From Anastatus disparis (taxonomy: Eukaryota > Arthropoda > Insecta > Hymenoptera > Eupelmidae): a stretch of DNA of 64,000 bases. The notes beneath the pieces are model-generated. The model saw nothing but the letters and a program-made list of their open reading frames with translations, did not search any database and was not told the DNA's origin. The translations under genes were made by a program, and so were the position numbers. Below, piece by piece: positions 34,373 through 44,269 of this stretch (positions within the stretch are counted from its first letter, which is position 1; every line of letters starts with the position of its first letter). Where the stretch lies: contig JAFFSR010000347.1 in NCBI GenBank assembly GCA_017163975.1, positions 7,306,001-7,370,000 on the forward strand, given 5' to 3'.

Positions 34373-34490
34373 AATCGGCTGCATATGGGGGTGCGCTATT
34401 TAATCGGTCGGATATTAGGATGATCTGTTAAATTGGCTGCATATGGGGATGCGCTGTTGAATCAGCTGCATATGGGGATGCGCTATTGGA
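34373..34490 (+). repeat. Four tandem copies of a ~30 bp unit
   Basis: The unit AATCGGCTGCATATGGGGAT plus GCGCTATTT repeats at 34373, 34402 (diverged, GGTCGGATATTAGGATGATC), 34432 and 34460. It is GC-richer than its surroundings and lies exactly where Helitron homology ends, so it may be part of the Helitron 3' region. Confidence 0.75.
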
Positions 34491-34914
34491 TTAGCAATGT
34501 CTAATGCCAAGGTGAGACGCACAGGATTGTTTTTTTTGTAAATAATTTAGAGAAAAAGTAAAAGGACGCTATGAAAATTATTCAAGACAATGCATTATAA
34601 AACTTTTGATGACATTTTAAAGCATGCAATGATTTCTAACGACTTTTCATTACTAGATCGCATTACTGTATTGATGGAAATATGAGGTTATTTGTTATTA
34701 CCGGTTTTGGAAGTTACACTATGTGGCTGAATGGGAACAATCTAACAAATTAAATGATAGAAAGTTGCATAAAATGCGAAAATGCTACCATCAAGCATTT
34801 AAAGTCGTTACAAATCATATACGAACATAAGTCATCGAAAAAAGAAGTGCACATTAAGTATTTTATAAAAACTTTTCAAAGATGCCTTGATGGACAATTG
34901 GAAAGATGTCAATA
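34491..34914 (+). other. Unassigned stretch with a possible coding scrap
   Basis: Near 34690-34820 one frame reads YRFWKLHYVAEWEQSNKL and DRKLHKMRKCYHQAF, protein-like in composition, but I recognise no family. The rest is featureless. Confidence 0.3.
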
Positions 34915-35296
34915 TTAAGGAGATGTAAAACGGACACTACACCTGTCCTTATAGATATTAGCTTTCTCTCTATTTTATTGCTGAATTTCCAGAGAAGAAA
35001 TGCATTAGCTTGTAGTATGTACCATGATGATTATTTAGATAAAGTTTCAAATCAATTCATTCATTAGTTTTTAAGATATTTGGATTTCTGTACAAAATTG
35101 AAAAATGTTAATAAATAATTTTGGAACCCAAAATCCTTAATAACTAATGAATAGATTTATTTAAAAATTTAACCGAATAATGTTCATGGTACATACTACA
35201 AGCTAATGCATTTTTTTATTGAAAATTTTGCAATAAAATATAAAGATAGTGAATATTCATGAGTACAGGTGTAGTGTCCATTTTACATCCCCTTAA
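34915..35296. mobile_element. TTAA-flanked inverted-repeat MITE
   Basis: TTAA at 34915-34918 and 35293-35296. The ends pair over 30 bp: GGAGATGTAAAACGGACACT and ACACCTGT against the complement on the right (ACAGGTGTAGTGTCCATTTT). Inner arms continue with AATGCATTAGCTTGTAGTAT and GTACCATGA versus the inverted copy near 35190. The loop is AT-rich; no coding capacity. Confidence 0.85.
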
Positions 35297-35321
35297 CAAG
35301 TCCTTATTTACGGGTCATCTC

Positions 35322-36333
35322 ACAAGGAGAGGTCCCCACCTCCGGGAAACAGATTCGGCTGAAACTGCAGGATATGATTTTTCGATGAAAAAAATTAAAC
35401 CCGTTTTTTCTTTTCGTCGAACAGGCCTCCTAGACAAAAATATAGACATTTTTTCGAAAATATAGTAAAAAGGAGCCTTTGTAAGAACTTGAATATCAAA
35501 ACAACTAAGACTTTTACAAAAAAAATACATAAGAGATGAAATAAAGTGCAAATAAAATGCTTTGATTTAAACTTTGTTGCATTGAAAAAGCTTTAGTGGT
35601 TCAAAAGTTGCAGATAATTAAAATATGCTGATGAAATTGAGTAAAAAATTTATGATTTTTTATATGCTTAAAAAATTAACAAACATGTAGTAATTTCCAA
35701 TAAAACATAACTTTTGAACCACTAAAGCTTTTTTAATGCAACAGAGCTTCAATTAAAGCATTTGATTTGCACTTTATTTTATTTTTTATGTATTTTTTGT
35801 GAGAGTCTTAGTTGGTTGGATATTCAAGTTTTTTTTTTTTTTTTTTATTATAGCCTTTCAAACCTCTTTAGAGGTTTATTTCGGCTTTCAAAAATATACA
35901 TGTTTTTACATATTGGTACAATTATTAAATACGCAGGTTACATTCGTTTAGGAAGGACAGTATGAGTTTACAGATTTTGATGTTTGGTTCGGCGATTATA
36001 GATTCGATGTTTAATGGTAGTTGTATTTTTAGTTTGGATAGATTGTTTATAAGCTTGCGTCTTTGATCGGTATACAAATCACATTGCCATAATACATGAT
36101 TGAGGGTTTCCTCCTCTTTTTCGTATTGACAGTTTGGGTTGGAGATTATATTAAGGATATTCAAGTTCTTATAAAGGCTCCTTTTTACTATATTTTCGAA
36201 AAAATGTCTATATCCTTGTCTAGGGGGCCTATTCGACGAAAAGAAAAAACACAGGTTCATTTTTTTTCATTAAAAAATTATATCCTGCAGTTTCAGCCGA
36301 ATCCTTTTATGGGAAGTGGGAACCTCTCCTTGT
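35322..36333. mobile_element. Foldback element, ACAAGGAGAG family (copy 2), split by a LINE tail
   Basis: ACAAGGAGAGGT at 35322-35333 pairs with ACCTCTCCTTGT at 36322-36333. Arms: CGGGAAACAGATTCGGCTGA, CTGCAGGATATGATTTTT, CGAAAATATAGTAAAAAGG, AACCACTAAAGCTTTT. The centre is near 35655. A 326 bp LINE insertion plus an 11 bp duplication (35829-36165) interrupts the right arm. The same arms, more diverged, enclose the GGAATATTCC array at 22395-26525. Confidence 0.85.
35829..36154 (-). mobile_element. 5'-truncated LINE 3' end with poly-A tail
   Basis: On the minus strand this reads as the last part of a LINE ORF2 (about 75 residues) with NCQYEKEEETLNHVLWQC, a Cys/His cluster typical of LINE C-termini, then TAA. 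A short 3' UTR follows with a CCTCTAAAGAGG hairpin, ending in an 18-base poly-A tail (T-run at 35829-35846). A perfect 11 bp target duplication, GGATATTCAAG, flanks it at 35818-35828 and 36155-36165. This fits target-primed reverse transcription and a recent date: the duplication has no mismatches. Confidence 0.9.
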
Positions 36334-36458
36334 CGGTTCAAAAATAAAAAGAAGATGACGTAAAAAAATACGATATGGGACTTTGGTTATGGTGCCGCGA
36401 TTGAGCACGCATTGACAAGCTTCCTCCGCATTTTTCATAAATAATAAAAGTAAATCTA
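36334..36458. other. Spacer between two foldback elements
   Basis: About 125 bp of unremarkable sequence (ATGGGACTTTGGTTATGGTG) between the ends of two related foldbacks. Confidence 0.4.
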
Positions 36459-36920
36459 ACAAGGAGAGTATTTCACCTTCAGTTTGCCGATTTTGCTCAA
36501 ATTTTGGAAATGTTTTCTGGATGAAGAAACATAAAGAAAGCCAAAATTTTAGAGGCCAACGCTTAATATTTCAGCTTTTATTATTCATTAATGTTTCAAA
36601 CAGAAAATTCAGGTCCAATCTTTATTACGCTCTAACTTTGGGAAAAAATAATATTTTAAGATGCTGTAGGTGCTATTTCGAAAGGATTTGGGCTCAGCTT
36701 TCATTTAAAAAAAGATATAAGCTTCTAGCTAACAATGCTGAGAAACTATAAGTGTTTAAAAATCTAGTAACTTTTTTAGTGATTTTCTTCAACGGCCTGT
36801 AACTAGGGAAATAATGAGCGTTAGCCTCTAAAATTTTGGCTTTCTATGTGTTTCTTCATCCAGAAACATTTCCAAAATTTGAGAAAAATTGGTGACCCGA
36901 AGGTGAAACACTCTCCTTGT
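36459..36920. mobile_element. Foldback element, ACAAGGAGAGT family (copy 3)
   Basis: ACAAGGAGAGTATTTCACCT at 36459 pairs with GGTGAAACACTCTCCTTGT ending at 36920. The arms share GATTTTGCTCAAATTTTGG, AAGCCAAAATTTTAGAGGC and, to the right of the centre, TTTATTACGCTCTAACTTTG, AAGCTTCTAGCTA and TTTAGTGATTTTCTTC with copy 1. The left arm is shorter than the right, so it has an internal deletion. Confidence 0.8.
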
Positions 36921-37072
36921 AAGTAGGAAAGCATTAATTAATAAAATTTTAAGAAAGATAAAAGGTGATTGTGGTGATTCATCAGTGAGTGATAAATCTT
37001 TAACAAAAAGAGTGTAGTAAGAAAAGTGAAACTCAGTTATAATAAAAAGCACGGTTTGAGGTTACATTTAAC

Positions 37073-37222
37073 ATGGCGGGAAACGACAAAGAAAAAAATA
37101 TAGATAAAAATCAAGAAAAAAAGCGTGAAATGTTCGTTCAGTACTGCGAGCGAAATGAGTATATGAAAAAGAAAATTATTTCAAATGAAAAAACCGAACA
37201 GCTCTGTCCTTGTCTGATCTAA
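37073..37222 (+). CDS. Small Lys-rich ORF, doubtful
   Basis: ATG at 37073 opens 49 codons: MAGNDKEKNIDKNQEKKREM, then FVQYCERNEYMKKKI. The start context is acceptable, but the last few codons and the stop lie inside the foldback that begins at 37212. It could be the 5' end of a TE gene cut by that insertion. No homology recognised, and chance is possible. Confidence 0.2.
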   Translation: MAGNDKEKNIDKNQEKKREMFVQYCERNEYMKKKIISNEKTEQLCPCLI

Positions 37223-37540
37223 ATTTTCGTTATTATTAATAAATTAAATATTTTTATACAAAAGTAAGGGCATAGCCCAATAGATTTCAGGACGAGCAAA
37301 CGATCCTATTCTATTAAAAAGTATAAAATTCTTATTAGTTTTCGAGTGAGCTCTGAAACGGAAAAACAGTTATCAAGTTCCATTGTTTTTCCGTTTCCGA
37401 CCCCACTCGAAAACTTATGAAAATTTTATACTTTTTAATAGAATAGGATCGTTTGCTCGTCCTGAAATTTATTGTGCTATGCCCTTACTTTTGTATAACA
37501 ATATTTAATTTATTAATAATAACGAAAATTTAGATTAGAC
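37212..37540. mobile_element. Foldback MITE with GTCTGATCTAAATTTTCG ends
   Basis: GTCTGATCTAAATTTTCGTT at 37212 pairs with the complement of AACGAAAATTTAGATTAGAC ending at 37540. Arms of about 150 bp include ACAAAAGTAAGGGCATAGCC, GGACGAGCAAACGATCCTAT and TTCTATTAAAAAGTATAAAA. The loop (near 37375) is a few tens of bases. Confidence 0.87.
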
Positions 37541-37860
37541 TCTTTATAGTGAATGTTAGAAAAGATAGGTTAGGAAATATTGTTATTGAAGGCGTAATTA
37601 TGCAAGGGATGGGGGATGAAATTGTATCTGAATGAGTACAAAAATATTTTGCTATAAAGTTGACTAGAAAAGGACATATATTCGACCTGCTCCTAAATAC
37701 GTTTCATCAAGTAAAAATTTTAGCATAATAATAATTTTATGATTTCTTTTAGCGCGTATACAAATTGAAACGTTCAATGATGAAAAATTACTTTGAATGT
37801 TTTGTTCAAAACAAAAAAATTATTTATCAAATAATAAATTAAATTATATGTACATATATT
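37541..37860. other. Non-coding spacer
   Basis: No protein frame. The sequence AGAAAAGGACATATATTCGACCTGCTCCTAAA at 37670 resembles an isolated right terminus of the GAGCAGGTC family seen complete at 42739-44034. Confidence 0.4.
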
Positions 37861-38972
37861 GGGGGCGTCCATCAATTACGTACGCATTTCGGGGGGGGGG
37901 TTCACAATTTTGTGATGGTCCGGTGACGAAGGGAGGGGGGTATCATGCTTCAAAGTGACGTACAAAATACTAAAAAATAATTATCTGAAAATCCCATATA
38001 TTCACGCAAGATTGATGTAAATAGCATATTTAATATTTAATCTGCAAAACCTGAAGTATTTACGTAGAGTTGACCTTTTTTCATAATATACTTTGACATC
38101 TTATTTGACCTGCAGCTTCTTTAATCAGTATGTTTGAAGGGAAGTTAATTTACGTTCAATTACAATATAAATAATTATTTTCTTTTCAATCCCACTTCAA
38201 AAAGTACATGAAAAAACTATTGGGATTTAAAATTTTATTTATCGTATTAAGAAATTAACTTTTTATATTCAAAATGCATACGTGGATATTACATATTTTA
38301 TTAATTGATTTATTTATTGGAACTGATATTTTATTTTCATTTTAAAAACATTTCATTATTATAATTTAATTATAGTGAATTTCGAAAACAATTGATTTAT
38401 TTGCGTATGAAAATTGTGTGGTTTGTATGGATCTTAATTTTTTTTAATTAGGCATGCTTAAGTTTTATAGATGTTGAAAATTAAAAATTAAAATGAATTA
38501 AAACAGTTATTTTATTTTTCTACTTTGTCTGTTTTGTATTGTAAAACAATCGAGTTATGTTATGAATTAATTAGAGTTTTTAATAATTCAAATGTTATCT
38601 TATATTAAAAAAATTATTCATAAGTTGAAATTCCTGAAAACGCTAGTCCTTCTTTTATTCCTATCATAGAAGATATTTATTCCTAGGCAACTCAGAATCC
38701 ATTTGAAGAAGATCAAGAATAATGCATTGGAATTAGATTAAGAATACTGTATAAAAATATTATTTTTTTAAAAATTATAATTAGTATACAACATGTTAAT
38801 ACTTTAAAATTTTAATAAAGTATTGTTTAAATTTTTACTTTTTGTGAATTTTAAAAATACGTCACTTCAGGTGGGGGGGGGGGTTAACTTCAGTGTGACG
38901 GGACCTTGATAATGGGGGAGGGGGTGGTTGAAATGGACCAAAATTCCCGTGACGTATTTGATGGACGCCCCC
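37861..38972. mobile_element. TIR DNA transposon or MITE with GGGGGCGTCCATCAATTACG ends
   Basis: GGGGGCGTCCATCAATTACG at 37861 pairs with CGTATTTGATGGACGCCCCC at 38953-38972. A second inverted block lies just inside (G-run, AAAGTGACGTACAAAATAC versus AAAATACGTCACTTC). This style of end (G-run, CGTCCATnAATTACGT) is common in insect TIR elements; I will not name the superfamily. The 1 kb interior is AT-rich and only carries short protein-like scraps near 38640-38730. Confidence 0.75.
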
Positions 38973-38973
38973 A

Positions 38974-38979
<6 letters not shown>

Positions 38980-39020
<41 letters not shown>
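38980..39020. repeat. (AT)n microsatellite
   Basis: AT run directly after the right terminus of the preceding element and 145 bp before the dynein exon. Confidence 0.85.
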
Positions 39021-39023
<3 letters not shown>

Positions 39024-39164
39024 GCATACATGCATAAAATTATACTTTTTTTCTGGTATATTAATAGTTTTTAACACATAATTTATCTTTATTTTATTTA
39101 AGGCTCATTTCACATAATTTATGTAAGATTATATTTTTTTACTTTTTTATTATTATAATTTTAG

Positions 39165-39475
39165 ATTATGTGACGAGCAACTTTCTAATCAATCTCATTA
39201 TGATTTTGGTCTAAGAGCATTAAAATCTGTTTTAATTTCGGCTGGCAACGTTAAACGTGATCGGATCCAAAGAATTAAAGAAGGAATGAAGAACCGGAGA
39301 GAGGAAAATATTGATGAGGCATCTATAGCTGAAAATCTTCCTGAACAAGAAATTTTAATACAATCAGTTTGTGAAACCATGGTGCCTAAATTAGTAGCAG
39401 AAGATATTCCTTTATTATTCAGTTTACTGAGTGATGTGTTTCCAAACGTTAATTATACCCGTGCCGAAATGAGAG
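39165..39475 (+). CDS. Dhc64C: Exon of cytoplasmic dynein heavy chain (Dhc64C / DYNC1H1 orthologue)
   Basis: An acceptor preceded by a long T-rich tract (TTTTTACTTTTTTATTATTATAATTTTAG) opens at 39165; a GTAAAA donor follows 39475. The single first base completes a codon ending in A, then TTATGTGACGAGCAA begins [20 protein letters not shown]. Downstream blocks [35 protein letters not shown] and [17 protein letters not shown] are the strongly conserved stretch of the motor between the AAA1 and AAA2 modules, where Arg-Leu-Cys-Glu/Asp-Glu-Gln-Leu is invariant. 103 codons, no stop, no gap. Cytoplasmic dynein carries cargo to microtubule minus ends. No neighbouring dynein exons are visible anywhere in the window, so flanking introns exceed 39 kb and 24 kb if the gene is intact. 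A lone duplicated or transposed exon is the alternative, but the clean frame and correct splice signals favour a functional exon. Confidence 0.9.
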
Positions 39476-39767
39476 GTAAAAACAATTTAAAGTTCTTTTT
39501 TTGAATTAATCTATATTATTCATATTTGTGGCACTCAAAATTTTTATCATTATTAAAGTCAATTCACGGGTTTTATTCGATGTAATTTGCTTGAATTTTT
39601 AGATGAATTTAATATTATAAGGCAATTTGTATATATTATATTACTTTTATGAAAATCTATTAAAAAGTTAAATAAGAAAACAATAAAATTTTAGTATTTT
39701 CATTGTTCAGAAAGCCAACTCTTGAAGTTTCTTATTTTGCGCAGTCACCCTTAATTTTTCACAAAGA
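39476..39767. other. Presumed intron sequence downstream of the dynein exon
   Basis: AT-rich sequence with no frame; it starts with the splice donor GGTAAAAACA and ends at the Tc1/mariner-like scrap. Confidence 0.5.
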
Positions 39768-39884
39768 ATGCCTCAAGTTCATCTAAATAAAAAAGAACGA
39801 ATATCTATTTTTATGGTGCGTGAGTGGGGCTTTGATATTGTTACTTACTATTTTTCTGAATTAAATTTTCCTTTAAATTATTAG
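39768..39884 (+). pseudogene. N-terminal scrap of a Tc1/mariner-related transposase
   Basis: ATG at 39768 opens 38 codons beginning MPQVHLNKKERISIFMVREW. The pattern MP-x3-L-x4-ER-I-x-I-x-M-x3-W-G matches the start of a common insect transposase whose helix-turn-helix begins this way. It stops with TAG after NFPLNY and no downstream domains follow. Confidence 0.45.
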
Positions 39885-40504
39885 TAAATTTGAATGTAAC
39901 TGATTTGAATTTTGTTCTTTTTAATCTTGATGTATGTAGTTTACCTAATAAAATATTATTTTAACATTTCAATGTTTTAATAATTGGTACGGTGATCCAT
40001 CATTGCCAAAACATTCAAAATAGTAAATATTATTGATTTCTATATATGCTACTTATTGCTTTCCAACTTTATCATCAATATTGAGATCAATACTAGCTTT
40101 TGTGTAACAATAATAAGCACAATTAAAATTCAATATTTTCAATATCACCAGGATGTAAATCTAAATTAAATTTGTAGGATAATCCAATGCTGTGCCAGAT
40201 TAAGGGGGCAGGTGGGTAGCGGAGTCTGTAAACCCGGGAATTGTCTTCCCGGGAATCTCGTTTTCAAATAGATTTTATTTTCCTGCATACTTAATATTTC
40301 TAAGATCCCAACATTCACTATTTCGCACCTTTACGTGTATACCGATAAGAGTACAACTAATCACAGCTCGTATAAATCAACGTCATATTACTTTTTTAAG
40401 GAATGATAAGGAATACAATTTTGCAGCTTTGTATATTTATTAATAAATGTATAGCAAAAGGTGTATAATGTAGACGTACCGCTGACGGCGTGTTAGATTT
40501 TTTA
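39885..40504. other. Non-coding stretch
   Basis: AT-rich except for GGGGGCAGGTGGGTAGCGGA and a CCCGGGAATT / TCCCGGGAA small hairpin at 40205-40255. No frame or RNA gene recognised. Confidence 0.4.
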
Positions 40505-40822
40505 ATTAGCATTTTTTATGAAAAAATGTATTATATCCGTCAGGTAAAGTACGAAAAAATAAAAGACCCATATTTTTTTTTCTCAAAATATGATGAATTG
40601 CAAAAGTTAAAGCCGGCATAAGTTAATAGAATTTTCATATATGTAGATATAGCGCCATGATACGTGACGTCACAACCACATATGTGATTGTGACGTCACA
40701 CCAATTTAAGTGCTTCTATCTCTTCGAACTTTCATTTTCATGAAAAAAGAAAAAAACGGGATTTTTATTTTTTCGTATTGTACCTAGCGGATATAATACA
40801 TTTTTTCATGAAACATGCTAAT
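40505..40822. mobile_element. MITE with 60 bp terminal inverted repeats
   Basis: ATTAGCATTTTTTATGAAAA at 40505 pairs with TTTTCATGAAACATGCTAAT ending at 40822. Arms continue with AAATGTATTATATCCG, GGTA.A.TACGAAAAAATAAA. The middle carries TGACGTCACAACCACATATG followed by TGATTGTGACGTCA, a small palindrome at about 40664-40697 with two CRE-like TGACGTCA sites. Confidence 0.85.
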
Positions 40823-41054
40823 TAGTGCAAACCCTCGCTACCCTGGTAGAAAATAGACGAGTTAAAAATGGCTAATGATCAGTTTTAGACAATCTTTTTA
40901 TTATTAATTTTTAGTCTATTTATTGACGGTAAACTGATAAAAAATGTTCAATCTTTTTCACGTACATACACAAAACCTGTATTTATTGCATGTAATTTAA
41001 TAGTTACAAATAAGTTATATAACAGATATATTAACGAAAAGTACTTACTTTGTA

Positions 41055-41515
41055 CACGGAGAAAAATTCTATACTAAATATAATTATATATTGTATTAAA
41101 AATTACTATATTGTATAGGAAGAATGGGACATTTCTGCGTTATAATAAAAATTACTATGTCATATAGTAAAATTTGTGAAAACAGATACGTAGAAAAAAA
41201 TTTTATTTATTTTTTTTTACACGAAATTTGTTATTAAATAATTATAATTTAATTTTTTTTTAAATAAATTATTTTCGAAAAAAATCTGACCTGGAGTGGA
41301 GTCGAACCCGGGTGCCTCGAGGATGGAAAGCGTAAACGTTACCGACTGCGCCATCATGACTTGTTACTTATAAAATTTCAAATCGTCTACATATGCTACA
41401 CAACTATACTTTCAATTTAGTAGAAAATTTTGAGGTTCGAAATAAAAATATAGTAATTTTTATTACTATCTATAACTAAAGTTATTCTTTATTTTTCTCT
41501 TTGCGTAATGCGAAA
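41055..41515. mobile_element. TA-flanked TIR element carrying a tRNA-like block
   Basis: Ends CACGGAGAAAAATTCTATAC (41055) and, inverted, CGCAAAGAGAAAAATAAAGA (to 41515), with TA on both sides. AAAAATTACTATAT occurs just inside each end in inverted orientation. The ends resemble those of the element at 14358-16081 (CACTGAGAGAAAATTCAT), and both carry tRNA-like sequence beside A/T tracts. No coding capacity. Confidence 0.65.
41288..41360 (-). pseudogene. tRNA-like sequence inside a TIR element
   Basis: Minus strand: GTCATGATGGCGCAGTCGGT, AACGTTTACGCTTTCCATCC, then CCCGGGTTCGACTCC. TGGCGCAGTCGGTAACG is a good A box and GGGTTCGACTCC a perfect B box. The acceptor ends do not pair well, so a working tRNA is unlikely. 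It shares ACG.TTTCC and GTTCRACTC with the blocks at 14821 and 15485. Confidence 0.55.
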
Positions 41516-41537
41516 ATCTGAATGTGCTATATAATTA

Positions 41538-42628
41538 TGCATATGAATCAGTGTATGCAAAAAGGGACCTAAGTCCAATTTTGGGTCAAATTTAGATAGC
41601 TCCATATTACGTAATAGAATTGCAATCTTCATCAAATGCAATGTTCAAATGCTATATAAAAGCATTTTTTAAATATTGAGTTCTGCAAAAAGGGACCTAA
41701 GTCCCTTTTTGCCGAATTTAATATTTTTGCATATATTCAAATCCCTTAATTTTGAGAACGTAGTACAAGGTATATGAATCGGTGCATGGCCTCATATCCA
41801 TTTAGTGGATAAAATGAGATACGATCAAATTTGTGCATGAAAAATGATGCTACATCATAATGTAAATAGTAAATAGTAAAAACCTTATTTTTAAAATTTT
41901 AGTTTCTGCATAAAGTTAAAATTAAAAAAAAAATTGTCAAAGAAAAAATAGTAAAAAATAGTTAATAGTTTTAGTTAAAGTTTTTTCAGGTTATGTTTCT
42001 ATAAAAAAATCTAAAATTGAAGATTTAAAAAAACTGATAAATTACATACCAAGTCAATATAAAAAAGTTTTCAACGTTCTTCTTGAATATCCTACTTGTG
42101 ATTAATAATATTTATCTGTATTCATTTACTTATTTACTTATTTATTTATTCATTCATTTATTTATTTATTTATTTATTTATTTATTCATTTATTTACTTA
42201 TTCATTTACTTATTTATTTATTTATTCATGTTAGTATTTAAAGAAATTTAGTAGTTATTTGTTAATGAATTAGTGAAAATTATTTTTCTAAATAAATTAT
42301 TAGTTTTATATGTATGAAATAATATAACAATATTGTGAAATGTATTATTGATGAATAAAAGTTGAATATATTTCCATAAAAATGTTAATTTTTACAGATT
42401 TTGCAAAAAGGAACCTAAGTCCATTGGCTTTTTTATTAATTAAAAAAATTCATCGGCCAGTTTTAGCAATAGTAAATGTATTATCTTACTTTTGACAATA
42501 CCAACTACGTATGTAATGAATTTCAAATTAATCCACCAAGCGTAAGAGAAGTAATATACTATTTTTCATTTTTCCAAAATTTGTTGGAATGGACTTAGGG
42601 CCTTTTTTGCATGCGCCGATGCATATGT
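41538..42628. mobile_element. Inverted-repeat element with GCAAAAAGGGACCTAAGTCC ends
   Basis: CATATGAATCAGTGTATGCA then AAAAGGGACCTAAGTCC at 41540-41576 pairs with GGACTTAGGGCCTTTTTTGC then ATGCGCCGATGCATATG at 42591-42627. The word GCAAAAAGG(G/A)ACCTAAGTCC also occurs internally at 41684 and 42405, with an adjacent inverted CCCTTTTTGC at 41703. The interior includes a (TTTA)n-type microsatellite at about 42115-42235. No protein frame. Confidence 0.75.
42115..42235. repeat. (TTTA/TTCA/CTTA)n microsatellite
   Basis: About 30 consecutive tetranucleotide units, mostly TTTA with CTTA and TTCA variants. Confidence 0.9.
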
Positions 42629-42738
42629 AGAATGGCAAACATCTTACAGGTTAGCTTATTTTGTTTCTGTTTAGCTTGTTGATAGTCATATATATTTATG
42701 GGTTAATAAACAACTGTATTAATTGATCAAATTTAACC

Positions 42739-44034
42739 TTAAGAGCAGGTCGAGTATATCTGTTCTTTTCTAATAAAAAATAATATATTATGCGTCAAGG
42801 CCGCAAAACGTATCATTCTTGGCGAGTGCATGCTGAGGGGCTGAGCGTAGCGAGGCTGCTCCAGCTGCACGAGCAAGAATGATACGTTTGTGGCCGTGAC
42901 TGCATATACTATTTTTTGCCCGAAGGCCGTCAAGCGGAAGCTGGGGCGGAGCCCCCCATCTATAAAAAAATAATTGATAATTCTTAAAATATAAAAAAAT
43001 TTATTAAAAAAATTCAATTATAAACAATAAATAGCTAATAATTCTCAAAATACAATAAAAAGATACAATAAAAAAAATTATACTATAAAAACCACTAATA
43101 ACTATTAAAATATAACATTAAATTTAAACAAAAATATAATAATATATAAAATAAAGCTAAACTATAAAAATTATATTAAAAAAATATTATTTAAAAAAAG
43201 AAAAAAAAAGTTTTAAAAAAATAGAATGAAAAAAATTCGATTATAAAAACAACTAATAATTGTTAAAATATAATATAAAAATCAAACAAAAATACAATAA
43301 AATATAAAACGAAGATAAACTATAAAAAATTGAAAAATACTATCTAAAAAAGAAAAAAAAGTTTTATCACGCGAAACTTGTAACTATGTCTTTTCCTCGC
43401 TCTCTCCTTTTTTTTTATAATATACATATATTGAGTCCACGTTATTCGTTAACGCATATCTAGTATAGTATATGTAAGAAAAGCATAGCGATATTAAGGA
43501 AAGCGAGCAGTTCATTTAGTTCAATTCCAAGAATCAGCAACGTCGATACCGTTTTTATGCGAACTTTTATCAAAATAATACATTAAATATGCACATTTTT
43601 TTTTTGCGGCCTAGAACAAGACTACACTATTTTGTGCTCCGTATAGAGGACACAAAAATTTATTTTGCGGCCTGAGGACAAAAAATTGGTTTTTTCAACA
43701 AAAACTAATAATTTTAGCAAAAAATGAAGAGAAAGCCCCATCTCGTATCAAGAAAAAGCAAAATTTTCTTTGATAAGAAAGAATCAATTTTATTGCTTTG
43801 TTTTCAAGAAAACCTTGAAAAACTTAAATCTTTGTGGTTAGGGTGGACAATTTGGTTTTTCAAGGTTTTCTTGAAAACGAAGCAATAAAATTAATTTTTT
43901 TCTCATCAAAGAAAATATTACTTTTTTTTATGCAAGATGCAGCTTTCTCTTTATTTTTTGATAAAGTTATTAGTTTTTGTAAAAAAATCATTTCTTTGAT
44001 TAGAAAAGGACAGACATACTCGACCTGCTCTTAA
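42739..44034. mobile_element. TTAA-flanked element with 36 bp TIRs (GAGCAGGTCGAGTA family)
   Basis: TTAAGAGCAGGTCGAGTATA at 42739 and TTCTTTTCTAAT after it pair with ATTAGAAAAGGACAGACATA and CTCGACCTGCTCTTAA ending at 44034. Inside are a hairpin module (42782-42916), an AT-rich middle with AAATATAAAACGAAG-like near-repeats, and a second inverted pair around 43845 (GCTTTGTTTTCAAGAAAACC versus GGTTTTCTTGAAAACGAAGC). No coding capacity. Shares its terminus with the elements at 6850 and 18353. Confidence 0.85.
42782..42916. other. Hairpin module with GAGCGTAGCGAGG loop (second copy)
   Basis: GTCAAGGCCGCAAAACGTAT then CATTCTTG at 42794-42821 pairs with its complement at 42874-42900. The loop contains GGGGCTGAGCGTAGCGAGGC. 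The outer edges are AATATATTATG and CATATACTATTTTTTG. Same layout and loop motif as 11431-11570, but an unrelated stem. Confidence 0.6.
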
Positions 44035-44269
44035 GCCACAACTTTAAAAATGATCTTTTACAGATTTTTTTCTTTCATGAACCTTTTTAATTTCATAAAT
44101 ACTTATACTTTGATGTCTAAATTTTTCCTCTATATTTAAAATAAATAAAAATGTATAAAGCATTAGTAAAAAATAAAATTTTAATCATTCACCAACGTTT
44201 AACCATTTAATAATCATATGCCATCGCTTGTCGAAGTATAAAAGAGGCCATTTACGCCTAAAAAATCTT

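Noticed and set aside
41288..41360. Working tRNA gene
   Set aside because: The A and B boxes are good, but acceptor and T-stem pairing fail and the block sits inside a TIR element; treated as tRNA-derived.
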